Below, piece after piece: positions 6,926-15,446 of a DNA stretch of 64,000 nucleotides; positions within the stretch are counted from its first letter, which is position 1; each line of letters starts with the position of its first letter. The notes below the pieces were generated by a model. The model saw only the letters and a list, made by a program, of their open reading frames with translations. It was not told the origin of the DNA and ran no database searches. The stretch is from Nocardioides sp. InS609-2. GTDB taxonomy: Bacteria; Actinomycetota; Actinomycetes; Propionibacteriales; Nocardioidaceae. The position numbers and the translations under genes were made by a program. The DNA lies in contig NZ_CP060034.1 of assembly GCF_023208195.1 (NCBI RefSeq), positions 558,001 through 622,000 on the forward strand, read 5' to 3'.

Positions 6926-7603
6926 GTGCGCGTGCTGTTGGTGGAGGACGAGGTCCGGCTCGCCGAGACCGTCCGTCGAGGTCTGGTCGCGGAGGGGTTC
7001 GTCGTCGACCTCGCCCACGACGGCGAGGTGGGCCTCGAGGCCGCCGAGACATCGTCGTACGACGTGGTCGTCCTCGACATCATGCTGCCGCGACTCAACG
7101 GCTATGACGTGTGCCGTCGGATGCGCGCCGCCGGGATCTGGACCCCGGTCCTGATGCTGACGGCCAAGGACGGCGAGTACGACGAGGTCGACGCGTTCGA
7201 CCTCGGCGCCGACGACTACCTCACGAAGCCGTTCTCGTTCGTCGTCCTCGTGGCGCGCGTGCGTGCTCTCGTACGACGCGGCGCACCGGAGCGGCCGGCC
7301 CTCCTGACTGCGGGCGACCTGAGCCTGGACCTCGGTGCGCGCCGGGTGACGCGTGCGGGCGAGGACATCTCGCTGACCCCGCGCGAGTTCGGGGTGCTCG
7401 CCTACCTGATGCGGCACCGCGGCGACGTGGTCTCGAAGACGGAGATCCTACAGAGCGTCTGGGACCTCAACTACGACGGAGACGACAACGTGGTCGAGGT
7501 GTACGTCGGCTACCTGAGGCGCAAGATCGACCAGCCGTTCGGACGCCGGGCCATCGAGACGGTCCGCGGCGTCGGCTACCGCCTGGAGGGCAACGGTGGT
7601 TGA
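6926..7603 (+). CDS. OmpR-family response regulator (second system)
   Basis: 225 residues. The receiver domain has VLLVEDEVRLA at the start, the phospho-acceptor Asp in VVVLDIMLPRLNGYDV and the Lys in YLTKPFSF. The winged-helix effector domain ends IETVRGVGYRLEGNGG. GTG 6926 is supported by AGGAAGG at 6911-6917. It resembles the MprA/CutR type of actinobacterial regulator more closely than the regulator at 3091 does. It overlaps the downstream kinase by 8 bp and is divergent from the acidic secreted protein, which is a likely target. Confidence 0.93.
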   Translation: MRVLLVEDEVRLAETVRRGLVAEGFVVDLAHDGEVGLEAAETSSYDVVVLDIMLPRLNGYDVCRRMRAAGIWTPVLMLTAKDGEYDEVDAFDLGADDYLTKPFSFVVLVARVRALVRRGAPERPALLTAGDLSLDLGARRVTRAGEDISLTPREFGVLAYLMRHRGDVVSKTEILQSVWDLNYDGDDNVVEVYVGYLRRKIDQPFGRRAIETVRGVGYRLEGNGG

Positions 7604-8978
7604 GCGCCGGAGGCTCCTCCGCGGCGTACGCGTCCGGACGTCGGTCTCCGCCACCCTGGTGGTGGCCGTCGTGCTCGCCGCCGCGGCGGTCGCCTTCGTC
7701 GTCCTTCAGCGCCATCAGCTACAGGCCTCCCTGACCGAGGTGGCTCGACAGGAGGCCAGCGATGCAGCAGCCCGGGTGACACGCGACGGGTCGGCGATCG
7801 ACCTCCGGGGCGGAGGCGGGGACCAGTCCGTGATCCAGGTCGTCGACGCCCACCGCTCCGTGGTCGCGGCCAGCCCGTCGATCGACGGCGAACCCGCCCT
7901 CGTCGACGTGGTGCCCGCCCCGGGGCAGGTGCGCGTGGTTACCACCGGGTCGCTCCCCATCGGCGAGGGCGAGATGTTCGTCGTCGTCGCTGAAGGTGTC
8001 TCGGCTTCCGGCGGCGAGCTGGTGGTGATCGCGGCACAGAGCCTCGAGACCGTCCAGGAGTCGACCGCCGTCGTTGGTCGGCTCCTGCTCATCGGCTACC
8101 CACTCGTCCTGCTCGCGGTGGCCCTGACGTCGTACTGGCTGACAGGCCGGGCTCTCGCCCCGGTCGAGGCGATCCGGCGACGCGTCGCGACCATCGACGG
8201 CACGCCATCACTGTCGGCCCGCGTGCCCGTCCCCCGGGGCGACGACGAGATCGCTCGCCTCGCCACCACGATGAACTCGATGCTTGCCCGGCTCCAGGCC
8301 AGTGCCGAGTCGCAGCAGCGGTTCGTCGGCGACGCCTCGCACGAGCTGCGGAGTCCGCTCGCGATGATCCGGGCCGCCCATGAGATCCACTCGCTCCATC
8401 CGGATGCCTCCAGCTGGCCCTCGGTCTCCACGGAGGTCTTGTCGGAGTTGGACCGCGTCGACCGGCTCGTCTCGGACCTGCTCCTGCTGGCCAGGGCGGA
8501 CGAGCACGGGCTGGCGATGCACCTGCGCGAGGTCGATCTCGACGACCTGGTGCGGTCGGAGGCTGACCGTCTGCGTCGGCCCGGACAGCTCGAGATCTTC
8601 GTCAGCGCCCCGCCGGTGCGGGTGGTCTGCGACCCCCACCACCTGGCCCGCGCGCTGCGCAACCTCACCGACAACGGGGCCCGGCACGCGCTTCACCGGG
8701 TGGAGTTGCGGCTGAGCTCGACGGCCACGTCGGCCCAGGTGTCGGTGCTCGACGACGGCCCGGGCGTGCCGTCGCCCGATCAGGAACGCATCTTCGAGCG
8801 CTTCGTGCGGCTCGACGAATCACGGGCTCGGGACAGTGGCGGCACCGGCCTCGGGCTGCCGATCGCGCGGCAGATCGCCCGGGCCCATGGAGGAGACGTG
8901 ACGGCACGCGACGGTGTTGTCGGCGCGCACTTCACCCTCACGATCGCGTTGAAGGGTCCCGGCGTCAGCGGTGCGTGA
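7596..8978 (+). CDS. Sensor histidine kinase (second system)
   Basis: A 460-residue kinase with one membrane segment near residues 15-37, an external region of about 115 residues, a second segment near 155-175 (LLLIGYPLVLLAVALTSYWL) and a HAMP domain. These are followed by the H-box GDASHELRSPLAMI, an N-box in LRNLTDNGARHAL, a D-box LDDGPGVPSP and a G2 box GGTGLGLPIARQIA. The motifs for phosphotransfer are intact. The start GTG at 7596 lies within the end of the regulator gene. The 3' end overlaps the convergent YbdK-like gene by 14 bp. The ligand is not evident; the acidic secreted protein next door is a candidate partner. Confidence 0.93.
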   Translation: MVERRRLLRGVRVRTSVSATLVVAVVLAAAAVAFVVLQRHQLQASLTEVARQEASDAAARVTRDGSAIDLRGGGGDQSVIQVVDAHRSVVAASPSIDGEPALVDVVPAPGQVRVVTTGSLPIGEGEMFVVVAEGVSASGGELVVIAAQSLETVQESTAVVGRLLLIGYPLVLLAVALTSYWLTGRALAPVEAIRRRVATIDGTPSLSARVPVPRGDDEIARLATTMNSMLARLQASAESQQRFVGDASHELRSPLAMIRAAHEIHSLHPDASSWPSVSTEVLSELDRVDRLVSDLLLLARADEHGLAMHLREVDLDDLVRSEADRLRRPGQLEIFVSAPPVRVVCDPHHLARALRNLTDNGARHALHRVELRLSSTATSAQVSVLDDGPGVPSPDQERIFERFVRLDESRARDSGGTGLGLPIARQIARAHGGDVTARDGVVGAHFTLTIALKGPGVSGA

Positions 8979-10071
8979 GGTCGACCATGTCACGCACGAC
9001 ATCGGAGAGCTCGCCCGTCTCGGCCAGCACCGCGCGCTGCCGGTCGGCCGTCGTACCTTCGTGAAGAATCCTGTCCACGACCCGCTCCACCAGGGCGGTG
9101 TCACCCGCCGCGTCCAGCGCGGCTCGTACGTGGTCGACCAGGGACCGCACCACCTCGGCCGCCGGTCGGGGCATTCCGGTGAACACGTCCACCAGATCAC
9201 CGGTGAGGCCGGCCCGTCCGGCGCGCCAGGTGGCCAGGTGGATCAGCATCGTCGGCACGGCGGGCGGTTGAGTGCCGGCACGCCACTCGGCGGCTGAGGT
9301 GTCCACGAGGCCTCGGACGAGAGCCGCGATGAGCACCACCACCTCGCGGTCCGGAGAGACGTCGGCGACCCGCACCTCGACCGTGGGGTACGCACGCGAG
9401 AGGCGGGCGTCGAAGTAGACCATCCCCTCGTCGAGCAGGGTGCCGGTGGCGACCATCGCGTGCACGGCCCCCCGGTAGGTCTCGACCGAGCCGAACACGT
9501 CGGTCGCCCCCGCCGACGGCCATCGACGCCAGATCTGGGAGCGAAAGCTCGCGTAACCGGTGTCGACTCCCTGCCAGTACGGCGAGTTGGCCGACAGCGC
9601 GACGAGCACCGGCAGCCAGCCCCGGATGCGGTCGAGCACGGCCACGCCCTCCTCGTCGGACTCGACGGAGACGTGCACGTGGCACCCGCACACGAGCTGC
9701 TCGGCCTCGGTCAGCCCGAACTCCTCGGCCATCCGGCGGTAGCGCGGCGACGACGTCGTCTCGGGTACGACGGGCACCGGCGACGTCGCGAGCGCGACTG
9801 CCCGGCAGCCCGTGGTCCTGGCCGCCTCGTCGGCTCGTCGACGCCAGGTTCCAAGCTCGTCGGACAGCTCGGCGAGGGTGCGACACGGCCTGGTGCCGGT
9901 CTCCAGCTGCTGGAGCATGAGCTCGCCGACGACGGCGCCGGTGACATCACCCTGGGAGTCGGTGGCCTGTTGGCTCTCGTCGATCGCTCTCAGCGCTGCT
10001 GCAGCGACCGCCCGTGGCTCACCGTTGCCGTCGACGATGAGCAGCTCTTCCTCGACACCCATGGTCCGCAT
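8965..10071 (-). CDS. YbdK-type carboxylate-amine ligase (glutamate-cysteine ligase family 2)
   Basis: With ATG at 10071 the protein has 368 residues, the usual size for this family, and begins MRTMGVEEELLIVDGNGEP. Family features include the N-terminal GVEEEL acid cluster (metal/ATP binding), CGCHVHVSVES with paired His, the Arg-rich FRSQIWRRWPSAG and YPTVEVRVAD near the C-terminus. Members ligate an amine to a carboxylate using ATP. The E. coli member has weak glutamate-cysteine ligase activity, and the true substrate is often unknown. The frame stays open further upstream, but that part is low-complexity Arg-rich antisense. It overlaps the kinase gene at its 3' end. Confidence 0.85.
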   Translation of the reverse strand: MRTMGVEEELLIVDGNGEPRAVAAAALRAIDESQQATDSQGDVTGAVVGELMLQQLETGTRPCRTLAELSDELGTWRRRADEAARTTGCRAVALATSPVPVVPETTSSPRYRRMAEEFGLTEAEQLVCGCHVHVSVESDEEGVAVLDRIRGWLPVLVALSANSPYWQGVDTGYASFRSQIWRRWPSAGATDVFGSVETYRGAVHAMVATGTLLDEGMVYFDARLSRAYPTVEVRVADVSPDREVVVLIAALVRGLVDTSAAEWRAGTQPPAVPTMLIHLATWRAGRAGLTGDLVDVFTGMPRPAAEVVRSLVDHVRAALDAAGDTALVERVVDRILHEGTTADRQRAVLAETGELSDVVRDMVDLTHR

Positions 10072-10103
10072 CCGCACATCATGACCGGCAGCCGGCCGGG
10101 ACG

Positions 10104-10628
10104 TCACTCGGACTGGTAGATCACGCGGAACCGCTCGAGCACGACGGGCATGTCGGGGCTGAAGCCACGGTCGTGGGTCGCGATCTGGGTGAAGAGCTGC
10201 TCGTGCACCTCGCGCCAGTGGGTCAGCGAACGGTCCCCCTCGCCCTCGAGGAACGCGTGCTCCTCGGTGACCTCCTCGAACGGCACGACCGACACCTCGG
10301 TGGCCTCGACCAGGGCACGCGGATGGCCGGAACCGTCGAGCAGGATGCTCATCGTGCCGGGCTCCGGCAGCTGCTCGTCCTCCGACTCGTAGTCCCACAG
10401 CGCACCCGCCGTCGCGGTCTTGGTGCCGTCCAGCACCAGGGCCAGCAGCTCGTCCGACTGCTCCGGCGTCGCGCCGTACGAGAAGGCCGGCGGTGGCACG
10501 ACCTCGAGCGTCGTCGGACCGAAGTACGACGGCGCGCTGTTGAGCTTGGCGTGGAACCGGGCCAGCTCCCAGAAGGCTTCGACGGGTGTCTTCACGAGCC
10601 GGAGCCTAGCCGGGCCCGGCATGCTCAC
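10104..10628 (-). CDS. ASCH-domain protein
   Basis: A protein of up to 174 residues with the ASCH-domain pattern: LVLDGTKTATAGALWDYE, where the G-x-K-x-x-T motif lies in the expected basic pocket, then SILLDGSGHPRALVEATEV and a C-terminal THWREVHEQLF. ASCH domains resemble the PUA fold and are thought to bind RNA. Related bacterial proteins hydrolyse N4-acetylcytidine, but the residues for that are not certain here. The start is ambiguous: GTG 10628 and ATG 10622 overlap the upstream stop, while GTG 10595 (VKTPVEAFWEL) begins where conservation is likely to begin. None has a strong ribosome-binding site. Confidence 0.75.
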   Translation of the reverse strand: MSMPGPARLRLVKTPVEAFWELARFHAKLNSAPSYFGPTTLEVVPPPAFSYGATPEQSDELLALVLDGTKTATAGALWDYESEDEQLPEPGTMSILLDGSGHPRALVEATEVSVVPFEEVTEEHAFLEGEGDRSLTHWREVHEQLFTQIATHDRGFSPDMPVVLERFRVIYQSE

Positions 10629-11020
10629 AGCGAGTCCGGGACCACCAGCGCGTCAGGATCCTGGCGCGGGGGCAGCTGGGCCAGGGCCGCGCGCACCAGG
10701 GCGACCCGGGCGGCCACGACGACCTTGCGCCGCAGCCGTCTGCCGGCCTCGCCGAGCGTCTCCTGGACCGCAGCCAGCACTTGGGCGTCGGTAAACGTGG
10801 GGCGGGTGCCCGCGACGACCTCGACATCCGGGAGCGCCAGCAGCACCGGCAACACCTGGCTGCCCACTCCGTCGAGCACCTGGTAGCGCTCCTGGGGGCT
10901 CATCCCCGCCCACGCCTCGTCACCGTGTCCGCGACGGCGTACGACGGACCTGCGCGCGCCCGCCACGGTCTTGGCTGCGGCGGTCACGGCGACGGTCAGC
11001 TCGTGCTCGGTGAAGCGCAT
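10625..11020 (-). CDS. Conserved small protein, function unknown
   Basis: 131 residues, probably soluble and alpha-helical. It starts MRFTEHELTVAVTAAAKTVA and contains MSPQERYQVLDGVGSQVLPVL and PTFTDAQVLAAVQETLG. I do not recognise a domain. Its stop overlaps the start region of the ASCH gene, so the two are probably co-transcribed. Codon usage is normal for the window. Confidence 0.65.
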   Translation of the reverse strand: MRFTEHELTVAVTAAAKTVAGARRSVVRRRGHGDEAWAGMSPQERYQVLDGVGSQVLPVLLALPDVEVVAGTRPTFTDAQVLAAVQETLGEAGRRLRRKVVVAARVALVRAALAQLPPRQDPDALVVPDSL

Positions 11021-11053
11021 GGGCCAAGGATGCCTGACACCCTCCTTGCCGGC

Positions 11054-11374
11054 TCAGCTGGGCGTCGTCCCCGAGAAGGCGCCGCGGACCCGGTCATCGG
11101 TGCCCGTGTAGGCTCCCGCCGCCGTCTCCAGCGCACCCCGCGCGCGCACCAGCGTCGTACGCGTCAACGACAGCCCCTGCCGCAACGCCGCCGCCCGCAC
11201 GGTGAACGCCATCGCCGCTCCACCCGACCACACCGGGATCTCCTCGGCGCTCGCGAGATCCTCACGAGCCCCGACGAGTGTGTGGAGTACGGCATCGAGG
11301 GCCCCGGCCCGCGACCGGATGCCCGCCGCGTCGCCCGAGACGAGCCGGGCGTACTCGATCTCCGGATGGGTCAT
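11054..11374 (-). CDS. WXG100-like small helical protein
   Basis: With ATG 11374 the protein has 106 residues: MTHPEIEYARLVSGDAAGIR, then two helical stretches separated by IPVWSGGAAMAF. The W-S-G between helices resembles the WXG turn of WXG100/ESX proteins secreted by type VII systems, and the length fits. No type VII secretion gene is in the window, so the match rests on pattern alone. The start codon overlaps the stop of the upstream gene by 4 bp (ATGA), so the two are translationally coupled. A longer start upstream would read through antisense-like sequence. Confidence 0.55.
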   Translation of the reverse strand: MTHPEIEYARLVSGDAAGIRSRAGALDAVLHTLVGAREDLASAEEIPVWSGGAAMAFTVRAAALRQGLSLTRTTLVRARGALETAAGAYTGTDDRVRGAFSGTTPS

Positions 11375-12128
11375 GACCCCTCCCGGGGGCCGAGGCTGAT
11401 GGCAGTCGAGGGCTCGGTGCGCAATGGGAAGACGATTCGCTCCCCCGTGGTCTCCGGGATCTGATCGCACGCCCCCGACGGAACCTCACAGGTCATGAGC
11501 GTCAGCGAGTCCCCGGATCCGATCTCCTGGCCCTGGCCGGGCCCATCGATGGCGACTCCAAGCACGGTGTCTGAGTCCACCCAGCGCGAGAGGGTCCACC
11601 GGGTCGTTCCGGACTCAGGGGTGACCTCACCGCCGGCGGAGATGATCGTGTCCCGCAGCACCTCGCCCTGCTCGATTCGCCAGCTGCCGTCCGGGCTCTT
11701 CTTGGCATCGGCGCCGTACCCCGGCACTTCCTCGTCATCGCCCAGGGGCCGACCCTCGCCCGTGGCGAGGTCGCAGACGTAGTCCCCCTGGACCACCCGG
11801 GCGTACACGCTCTCGTCGGTGATCCCGAGGACCTCCACCTCCATCTCCAGGAGATGGTCCACCGGATCACCGTAGTCGGAGGTGTCCATGCCGTCCTCGG
11901 ACGTGGTCACCTCGCCCGAGGACAGGTCGAAGGTCCTCATGACGGCACTGCCGTCGTCGTAGTCGGCGTCGAGGACCGTCAGCTTGCTGCCGTCGGGCGA
12001 GGCCGCGATGCCCTCGCTGGCAACGCTCAGGCCGGTCTCGGTGGCCTCTTGACCCGGGGTGGCGAAGAACAGGTCGGCGCCGCTGAACGTGCGACGATCA
12101 GCGCCAGCGCGGTTCTCCGGATCCTCAT
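11371..12128 (-). pseudogene. Exported beta-propeller-like protein with a shifted 5' end
   Basis: The bulk of the frame (about 235 codons) reads as a WD40/TolB-like sequence: ASEGIAASPDGSKLTVLDAD and ADAKKSPDGSWRI are typical propeller repeats with S-P-D-G. In this frame, however, the N-terminus is an implausible Arg/His-rich run back to ATG 12162. A proper secretion signal start, MRIRRTALALIVA, is present at ATG 12128 in another frame. The two frames would have to join somewhere around 12060-12110, so a frameshift or small deletion probably removed the rest of the signal peptide. If real, the protein would no longer be exported. A sequencing error is the alternative. It is coupled to the WXG-like gene. 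Confidence 0.55.
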
Positions 12129-12177
12129 GCGGGTGAGGGTGCCACCCGGGGCGAGAGGCCAAACTGCGCGATCAGGA

Positions 12178-12540
12178 TCAGACGTTGAAGCCGAGCGCCC
12201 GCAGCTGCTCGCGGCCGTCGGGGGTGATCTTGTCGGGACCCCACGGCGGCATCCAGACCCAGTTGATGGCGACGTCATTGACGATGCCCTCGAGCGCCTG
12301 GTTGGTCTGATCCATGATCACGTCGGTCAGCGGGCAGGCCGCCGACGTCAGGGTCATGTCGAGGACGACGTTGTGGCCCTCGTCGAGGTGCACGTCGTAG
12401 ACGAGGCCGAGGTCGACGACGTTGATGCCGAGCTCGGGGTCGACGACGTCCTTCATCGCCTCGGTCACGTCGTCGACCGAAACGGTCGAGACCGAACCGC
12501 TCGCCTCGGGAACCTCGGGCAGATCGCTGTGGTCAGGCAT
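12178..12540 (-). CDS. sufT: SufT, MIP18/DUF59-type Fe-S assembly factor
   Basis: A 120-residue member of the DUF59 family. The core has DPELGINVVDLGLVY, then DMTLTSAACPLTDVI with the conserved Cys, and ends with the PPWGPDKIT stretch typical of the actinobacterial metal-sulfur assembly factor. In Staphylococcus and others SufT helps mature Fe-S proteins under high demand. It is last in the suf operon. Its ATG lies 8 bp inside the end of sufU. Confidence 0.92.
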   Translation of the reverse strand: MPDHSDLPEVPEASGSVSTVSVDDVTEAMKDVVDPELGINVVDLGLVYDVHLDEGHNVVLDMTLTSAACPLTDVIMDQTNQALEGIVNDVAINWVWMPPWGPDKITPDGREQLRALGFNV

Positions 12541-12997
12541 GTGACTCCTCCTGGGCTTGTGCGGTGGCGTCTTTCCAGGCCATCCATGAGAGTAGAGCGC
12601 ACTTCACGCGCGCCGGGAACTTCGCAACTCCGGCGAAGGCGATGGCGTCCTCGAGGACGTCCTCGTCGGGCTCCACCTGGCCCTTGCCCTGCATCAGGGC
12701 CAGGAACGTCTGGTGGATCTCGAGCGCCTCGTCGACCGACTTGCCGATGACCAGGTCGGTCATCACCGACGCCGACGCCTGCGAGATGGAGCAGCCGACC
12801 GCGTCGTAAGACACGTCGCTGACCACGGAACCGTCAACTCCCCCTTCAAGACGCACCCGCAGGGTGAGCTCGTCACCGCAGGTCGGGTTGACGTGGTGCA
12901 CCTCGGCCCCGAACGGGTCACGGAGCCCTGCGTGGTGCGGGTGCTTGTAGTGGTCCAGGATGATCTCCTGGTACAGCGAGTCGAGCTCGGCAGACAT
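12533..12997 (-). CDS. sufU: SufU, sulfur-relay zinc protein
   Basis: 154 residues with the three zinc-coordinating cysteines in NPTCGDE, YDAVGCSIS and VKCALLSW, plus the SufU-specific insertion before the last. SufU accepts persulfide sulfur from SufS and passes it to the SufBCD scaffold; it resembles IscU but is a transferase rather than a scaffold. It sits directly after sufS, with stop and start adjoining, as expected for this partner pair. Confidence 0.95.
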   Translation of the reverse strand: MSAELDSLYQEIILDHYKHPHHAGLRDPFGAEVHHVNPTCGDELTLRVRLEGGVDGSVVSDVSYDAVGCSISQASASVMTDLVIGKSVDEALEIHQTFLALMQGKGQVEPDEDVLEDAIAFAGVAKFPARVKCALLSWMAWKDATAQAQEESHA

Positions 12998-14265
12998 CAG
13001 CTCACCTTGAAGTAGTCGCGGGTGAAGTGCAGGCCCTCGATGAGCGCGTCGATCTCGGCAGGCGTCGTGTAGAGGTACGACGACATCCGCACCGAGCTCT
13101 GCACCCCGAAACGGGCGTGCGCCGGCTTGGCGCAGTGGTGACCGGCGCGGACGGCGATGCCGCGGGTGTCGAGCACCGTGGCCACGTCGTGCGGGTGCAC
13201 ACCGGCGAGCTCGAACGAGATCGCTCCCCCACGCTGGGTGGGATCGAGCGGTCCGAGCACCGTCAGGCCGGGCACCGTGGCAAGGCCGTCGAGCGCGTAG
13301 CCCGTGACGACCTGCTCGTGCAGGTGGATCGCGTCCATGCCGATGTGGGTGAGGTAGTCGACCGCCGCACCGAGACCGATGGCCTCGACGATCGGCGGCG
13401 TGCCCGCCTCGAACTTGTGCGGGATCCCGGCGTACGTCGAGGACTCCATGCGTACGGTCTCGATCATCTCGCCGCCACCGAGGAACGGCGGCAGCGCCTC
13501 GAGCGCCTCGCGGCGGCCCCAGAGCACGCCGATGCCGGTCGGGCCGACCACTTTGTGACCGGTGAAGGCCACGAAGTCAGGCCGCGAGGCGGCGTCGCAC
13601 GACGTCAGGTCGATAGGCAGCTGCGGAGCGGCCTGCGACGCGTCGACCACGACCAGCGCACCCACTTCGTGGGCCCGTCGGGTGATCTCGGCCACTGGGT
13701 TGATCGTGCCCAGCATGTTGGAGACCCAGGTCAGCGAGACGACCTTGGTGCGCTCGGTGATCAGGTCGTCGATGTTCGTCAGGTCGAGGTGGCCGTCGTC
13801 GGTGAGCCCGAACCAGCGCAGGGTCGCACCGGTGCGCTCGGTGACGAGCTGCCACGGCACGATGTTGGAGTGGTGCTCCATCTCGGTGATGACGACCTCG
13901 TCGCCCTCGCCCAGCTGGTGCGGGCCCTTCCAGGCCAGCGTGTTGGCGACTAGGTTGAGCGCCTCGGAGGCGTTCTTGGTGAAGATCACCTCGTCGCGCG
14001 ACGGCGCATTGATGAACGCCGCCACCCGGTCCCGGGCCGACTCGAACGCCTCGGTCGACTCGGCGCCCAGCACGTGCATCGCTCGCGCGATGTTGGCGTT
14101 GTGGTGCTCGAGGTGGTCGACCATCGTGTCGATCACGACCTGCGGCTTCTGGGAGGTGTTCGCGCTGTCCAGGTAGACCAGCGGGATGCCGCCGGGAAGG
14201 GTGCGTTCGAGGATCGGGAAGTCCTTGCGGATGACTTCCAGCTCAGGGAGCAGTCCCTCGATCAT
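12997..14265 (-). CDS. sufS: SufS, cysteine desulfurase
   Basis: A 422-residue PLP-dependent group II desulfurase. Visible are the PLP-lysine motif FTGHKVVGPTGIGVLWG, the His that stacks on PLP in ITEMEHHSNIVPWQ, and the catalytic Cys loop AGHHCAKPAHARFG near the C-terminus. It releases sulfur from cysteine for Fe-S assembly. ATG 14265 follows GGAGGAAGC. A 90-bp gap with an interspersed repeat separates it from sufC. Confidence 0.96.
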   Translation of the reverse strand: MIEGLLPELEVIRKDFPILERTLPGGIPLVYLDSANTSQKPQVVIDTMVDHLEHHNANIARAMHVLGAESTEAFESARDRVAAFINAPSRDEVIFTKNASEALNLVANTLAWKGPHQLGEGDEVVITEMEHHSNIVPWQLVTERTGATLRWFGLTDDGHLDLTNIDDLITERTKVVSLTWVSNMLGTINPVAEITRRAHEVGALVVVDASQAAPQLPIDLTSCDAASRPDFVAFTGHKVVGPTGIGVLWGRREALEALPPFLGGGEMIETVRMESSTYAGIPHKFEAGTPPIVEAIGLGAAVDYLTHIGMDAIHLHEQVVTGYALDGLATVPGLTVLGPLDPTQRGGAISFELAGVHPHDVATVLDTRGIAVRAGHHCAKPAHARFGVQSSVRMSSYLYTTPAEIDALIEGLHFTRDYFKVS

Positions 14266-14282
14266 GCTTCCTCCTTCCGTTT

Positions 14283-14355
14283 GTGGCGGTCTCGAGACGG
14301 TCGTGGCTGGGTTTCGAGGCTCGGCGCTGGCGCGCCTCGCACCTCAACCTCCTCG
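14283..14355. repeat. Interspersed GC-rich repeat between sufC and sufS
   Basis: The gap holds GGTCTCGAGAC (a palindrome) and then GGGTTTCGAGGCTCGGCGC, GCGCGCCTCGCACCTCAACC and CCTCGCTACGCTCGG. Runs such as TTTCGAGGCTCG and CTCGCTRCGCTC resemble short intergenic repeats I associate with Nocardioides-type genomes. That is memory rather than a search. It is the only sizeable gap inside the suf operon. Confidence 0.45.
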
Positions 14356-15114
14356 CTACGCTCGGACCTTGGTGTACTTGTCGTAGCCCTCGGCTTCCAG
14401 CTGGTCGGCCAGCTCGGGCCCACCCTGCTCGGCGATCTTGCCGTCGACGAAGACGTGCACTTGGTCGGGCTTGATGTAGCGCAGCACCCGCGTGTAGTGG
14501 GTGATCAGCAGGACGCCCTTGTCACCCTTCGAGGCGAAGCGGTTGACGCCGTCGGACACGACCTTGAGCGCGTCGATGTCGAGGCCGGAGTCGGTCTCGT
14601 CGAGTACGGCGACCTTGGGGTCGAGCAGCTCGAGCTGGGCGATCTCGTGGCGCTTCTTCTCGCCACCCGAGAACCCCTCGTTGACCGACCGGGACGCGAA
14701 GGTCGGGTCGAGGTCCAGCGCCGCCAGCGTGGCGTTGACGTCCTTGACCCAGGTGCGCAGCTTGGGCGCCTCGCCGTCGATGGCGGTCTTTGCCGTGCGC
14801 AGGAAGTTGGACACCGAGACGCCGGGCACCTCGACGGGGTACTGCATGGCCAGGAAGAGCCCGGCCCGCGCCCGCTCGTCGACAGACATCGCGAGGACGT
14901 CCTGACCGTCGAGGGTGACGGTGCCGCCGGTGACGGTGTACTTGGGGTGGCCGGCGATCGAGTAGGCCAGCGTGGACTTGCCCGAGCCGTTGGGGCCCAT
15001 GATCGCGTGTGTCTCGCCGTCCTTGATGGTCAGCGTGACGCCCTTCAGGATCTCCTTGGGGCCGTCCTCGGTGTCGACCGAGACGTGCAGGTCGGTGATC
15101 TCCAGGATGCTCAT
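14356..15114 (-). CDS. sufC: SufC, ATPase of the SufBCD scaffold
   Basis: 252 residues. Walker A is GPNGSGKSTLAYS, the ABC signature is FSGGEKKRHEIAQL and Walker B is VAVLDETDSGLDID, all typical of SufC. It drives conformational changes of the SufB-SufD scaffold during cluster assembly in the cytoplasm. It overlaps the upstream ferredoxin gene by 4 bp. Confidence 0.96.
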   Translation of the reverse strand: MSILEITDLHVSVDTEDGPKEILKGVTLTIKDGETHAIMGPNGSGKSTLAYSIAGHPKYTVTGGTVTLDGQDVLAMSVDERARAGLFLAMQYPVEVPGVSVSNFLRTAKTAIDGEAPKLRTWVKDVNATLAALDLDPTFASRSVNEGFSGGEKKRHEIAQLELLDPKVAVLDETDSGLDIDALKVVSDGVNRFASKGDKGVLLITHYTRVLRYIKPDQVHVFVDGKIAEQGGPELADQLEAEGYDKYTKVRA

Positions 15115-15446
15115 GCGGGTACTACTCCATTCAGGGTGGACTGGATGTCGACGTAGACGTCATCGCCTCGGACGTCGACAGGGAAGGTGGCCACGGCTTC
15201 CGTGGCGGGAAAGCTGGTCGGCTTGCCGGTGCGCAGATCGAACCGCGACCCGTGCAGCCAGCATTCGATCGTGCAGTCGTCGACCTCGCCCTCCGACAGG
15301 GCCACGGCCGCGTGGCTGCAGAGGTCCTCGACCGCGAAGACCTCGTCGCCGTGGCGAGCCACGGCGACGTCCTGGCCCTCGATCGTCACGCCGAGCGCCT
15401 CGTCCTCACGGATGTCGGCCAGGGCGCAGGCGCGCGCGAACCCCAT
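15111..15446 (-). CDS. Rieske-type ferredoxin within the suf operon
   Basis: 111 residues with the two Rieske boxes EDLCSHAAVAL (CxH near residues 43-45) and ECWLHGSRFD (CxxH near 62-65), which ligate a [2Fe-2S] cluster. It is the size of the ferredoxin component of non-haem iron oxygenases, but no oxygenase is nearby. ATG 15446 overlaps the sufD stop, and its own stop overlaps the start of sufC. Its fixed position between sufD and sufC suggests it supplies electrons to cluster assembly or is matured there. That is inference. Confidence 0.9.
   Translation of the reverse strand: MGFARACALADIREDEALGVTIEGQDVAVARHGDEVFAVEDLCSHAAVALSEGEVDDCTIECWLHGSRFDLRTGKPTSFPATEAVATFPVDVRGDDVYVDIQSTLNGVVPA

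Noticed and set aside
6205..7107. A 300-codon plus-strand frame across the acidic protein gene
   Set aside because: It runs antisense to a gene with a signal peptide and a strong ribosome-binding site and crosses into the response regulator start; the repeats look hydrophobic only because they mirror Asp/Glu codons.
11054..12128. A type VII secretion locus around the WXG-like gene
   Set aside because: No EccC, EccB, EccD or mycosin-like gene is in the window; only the small WXG-like protein is suggestive.
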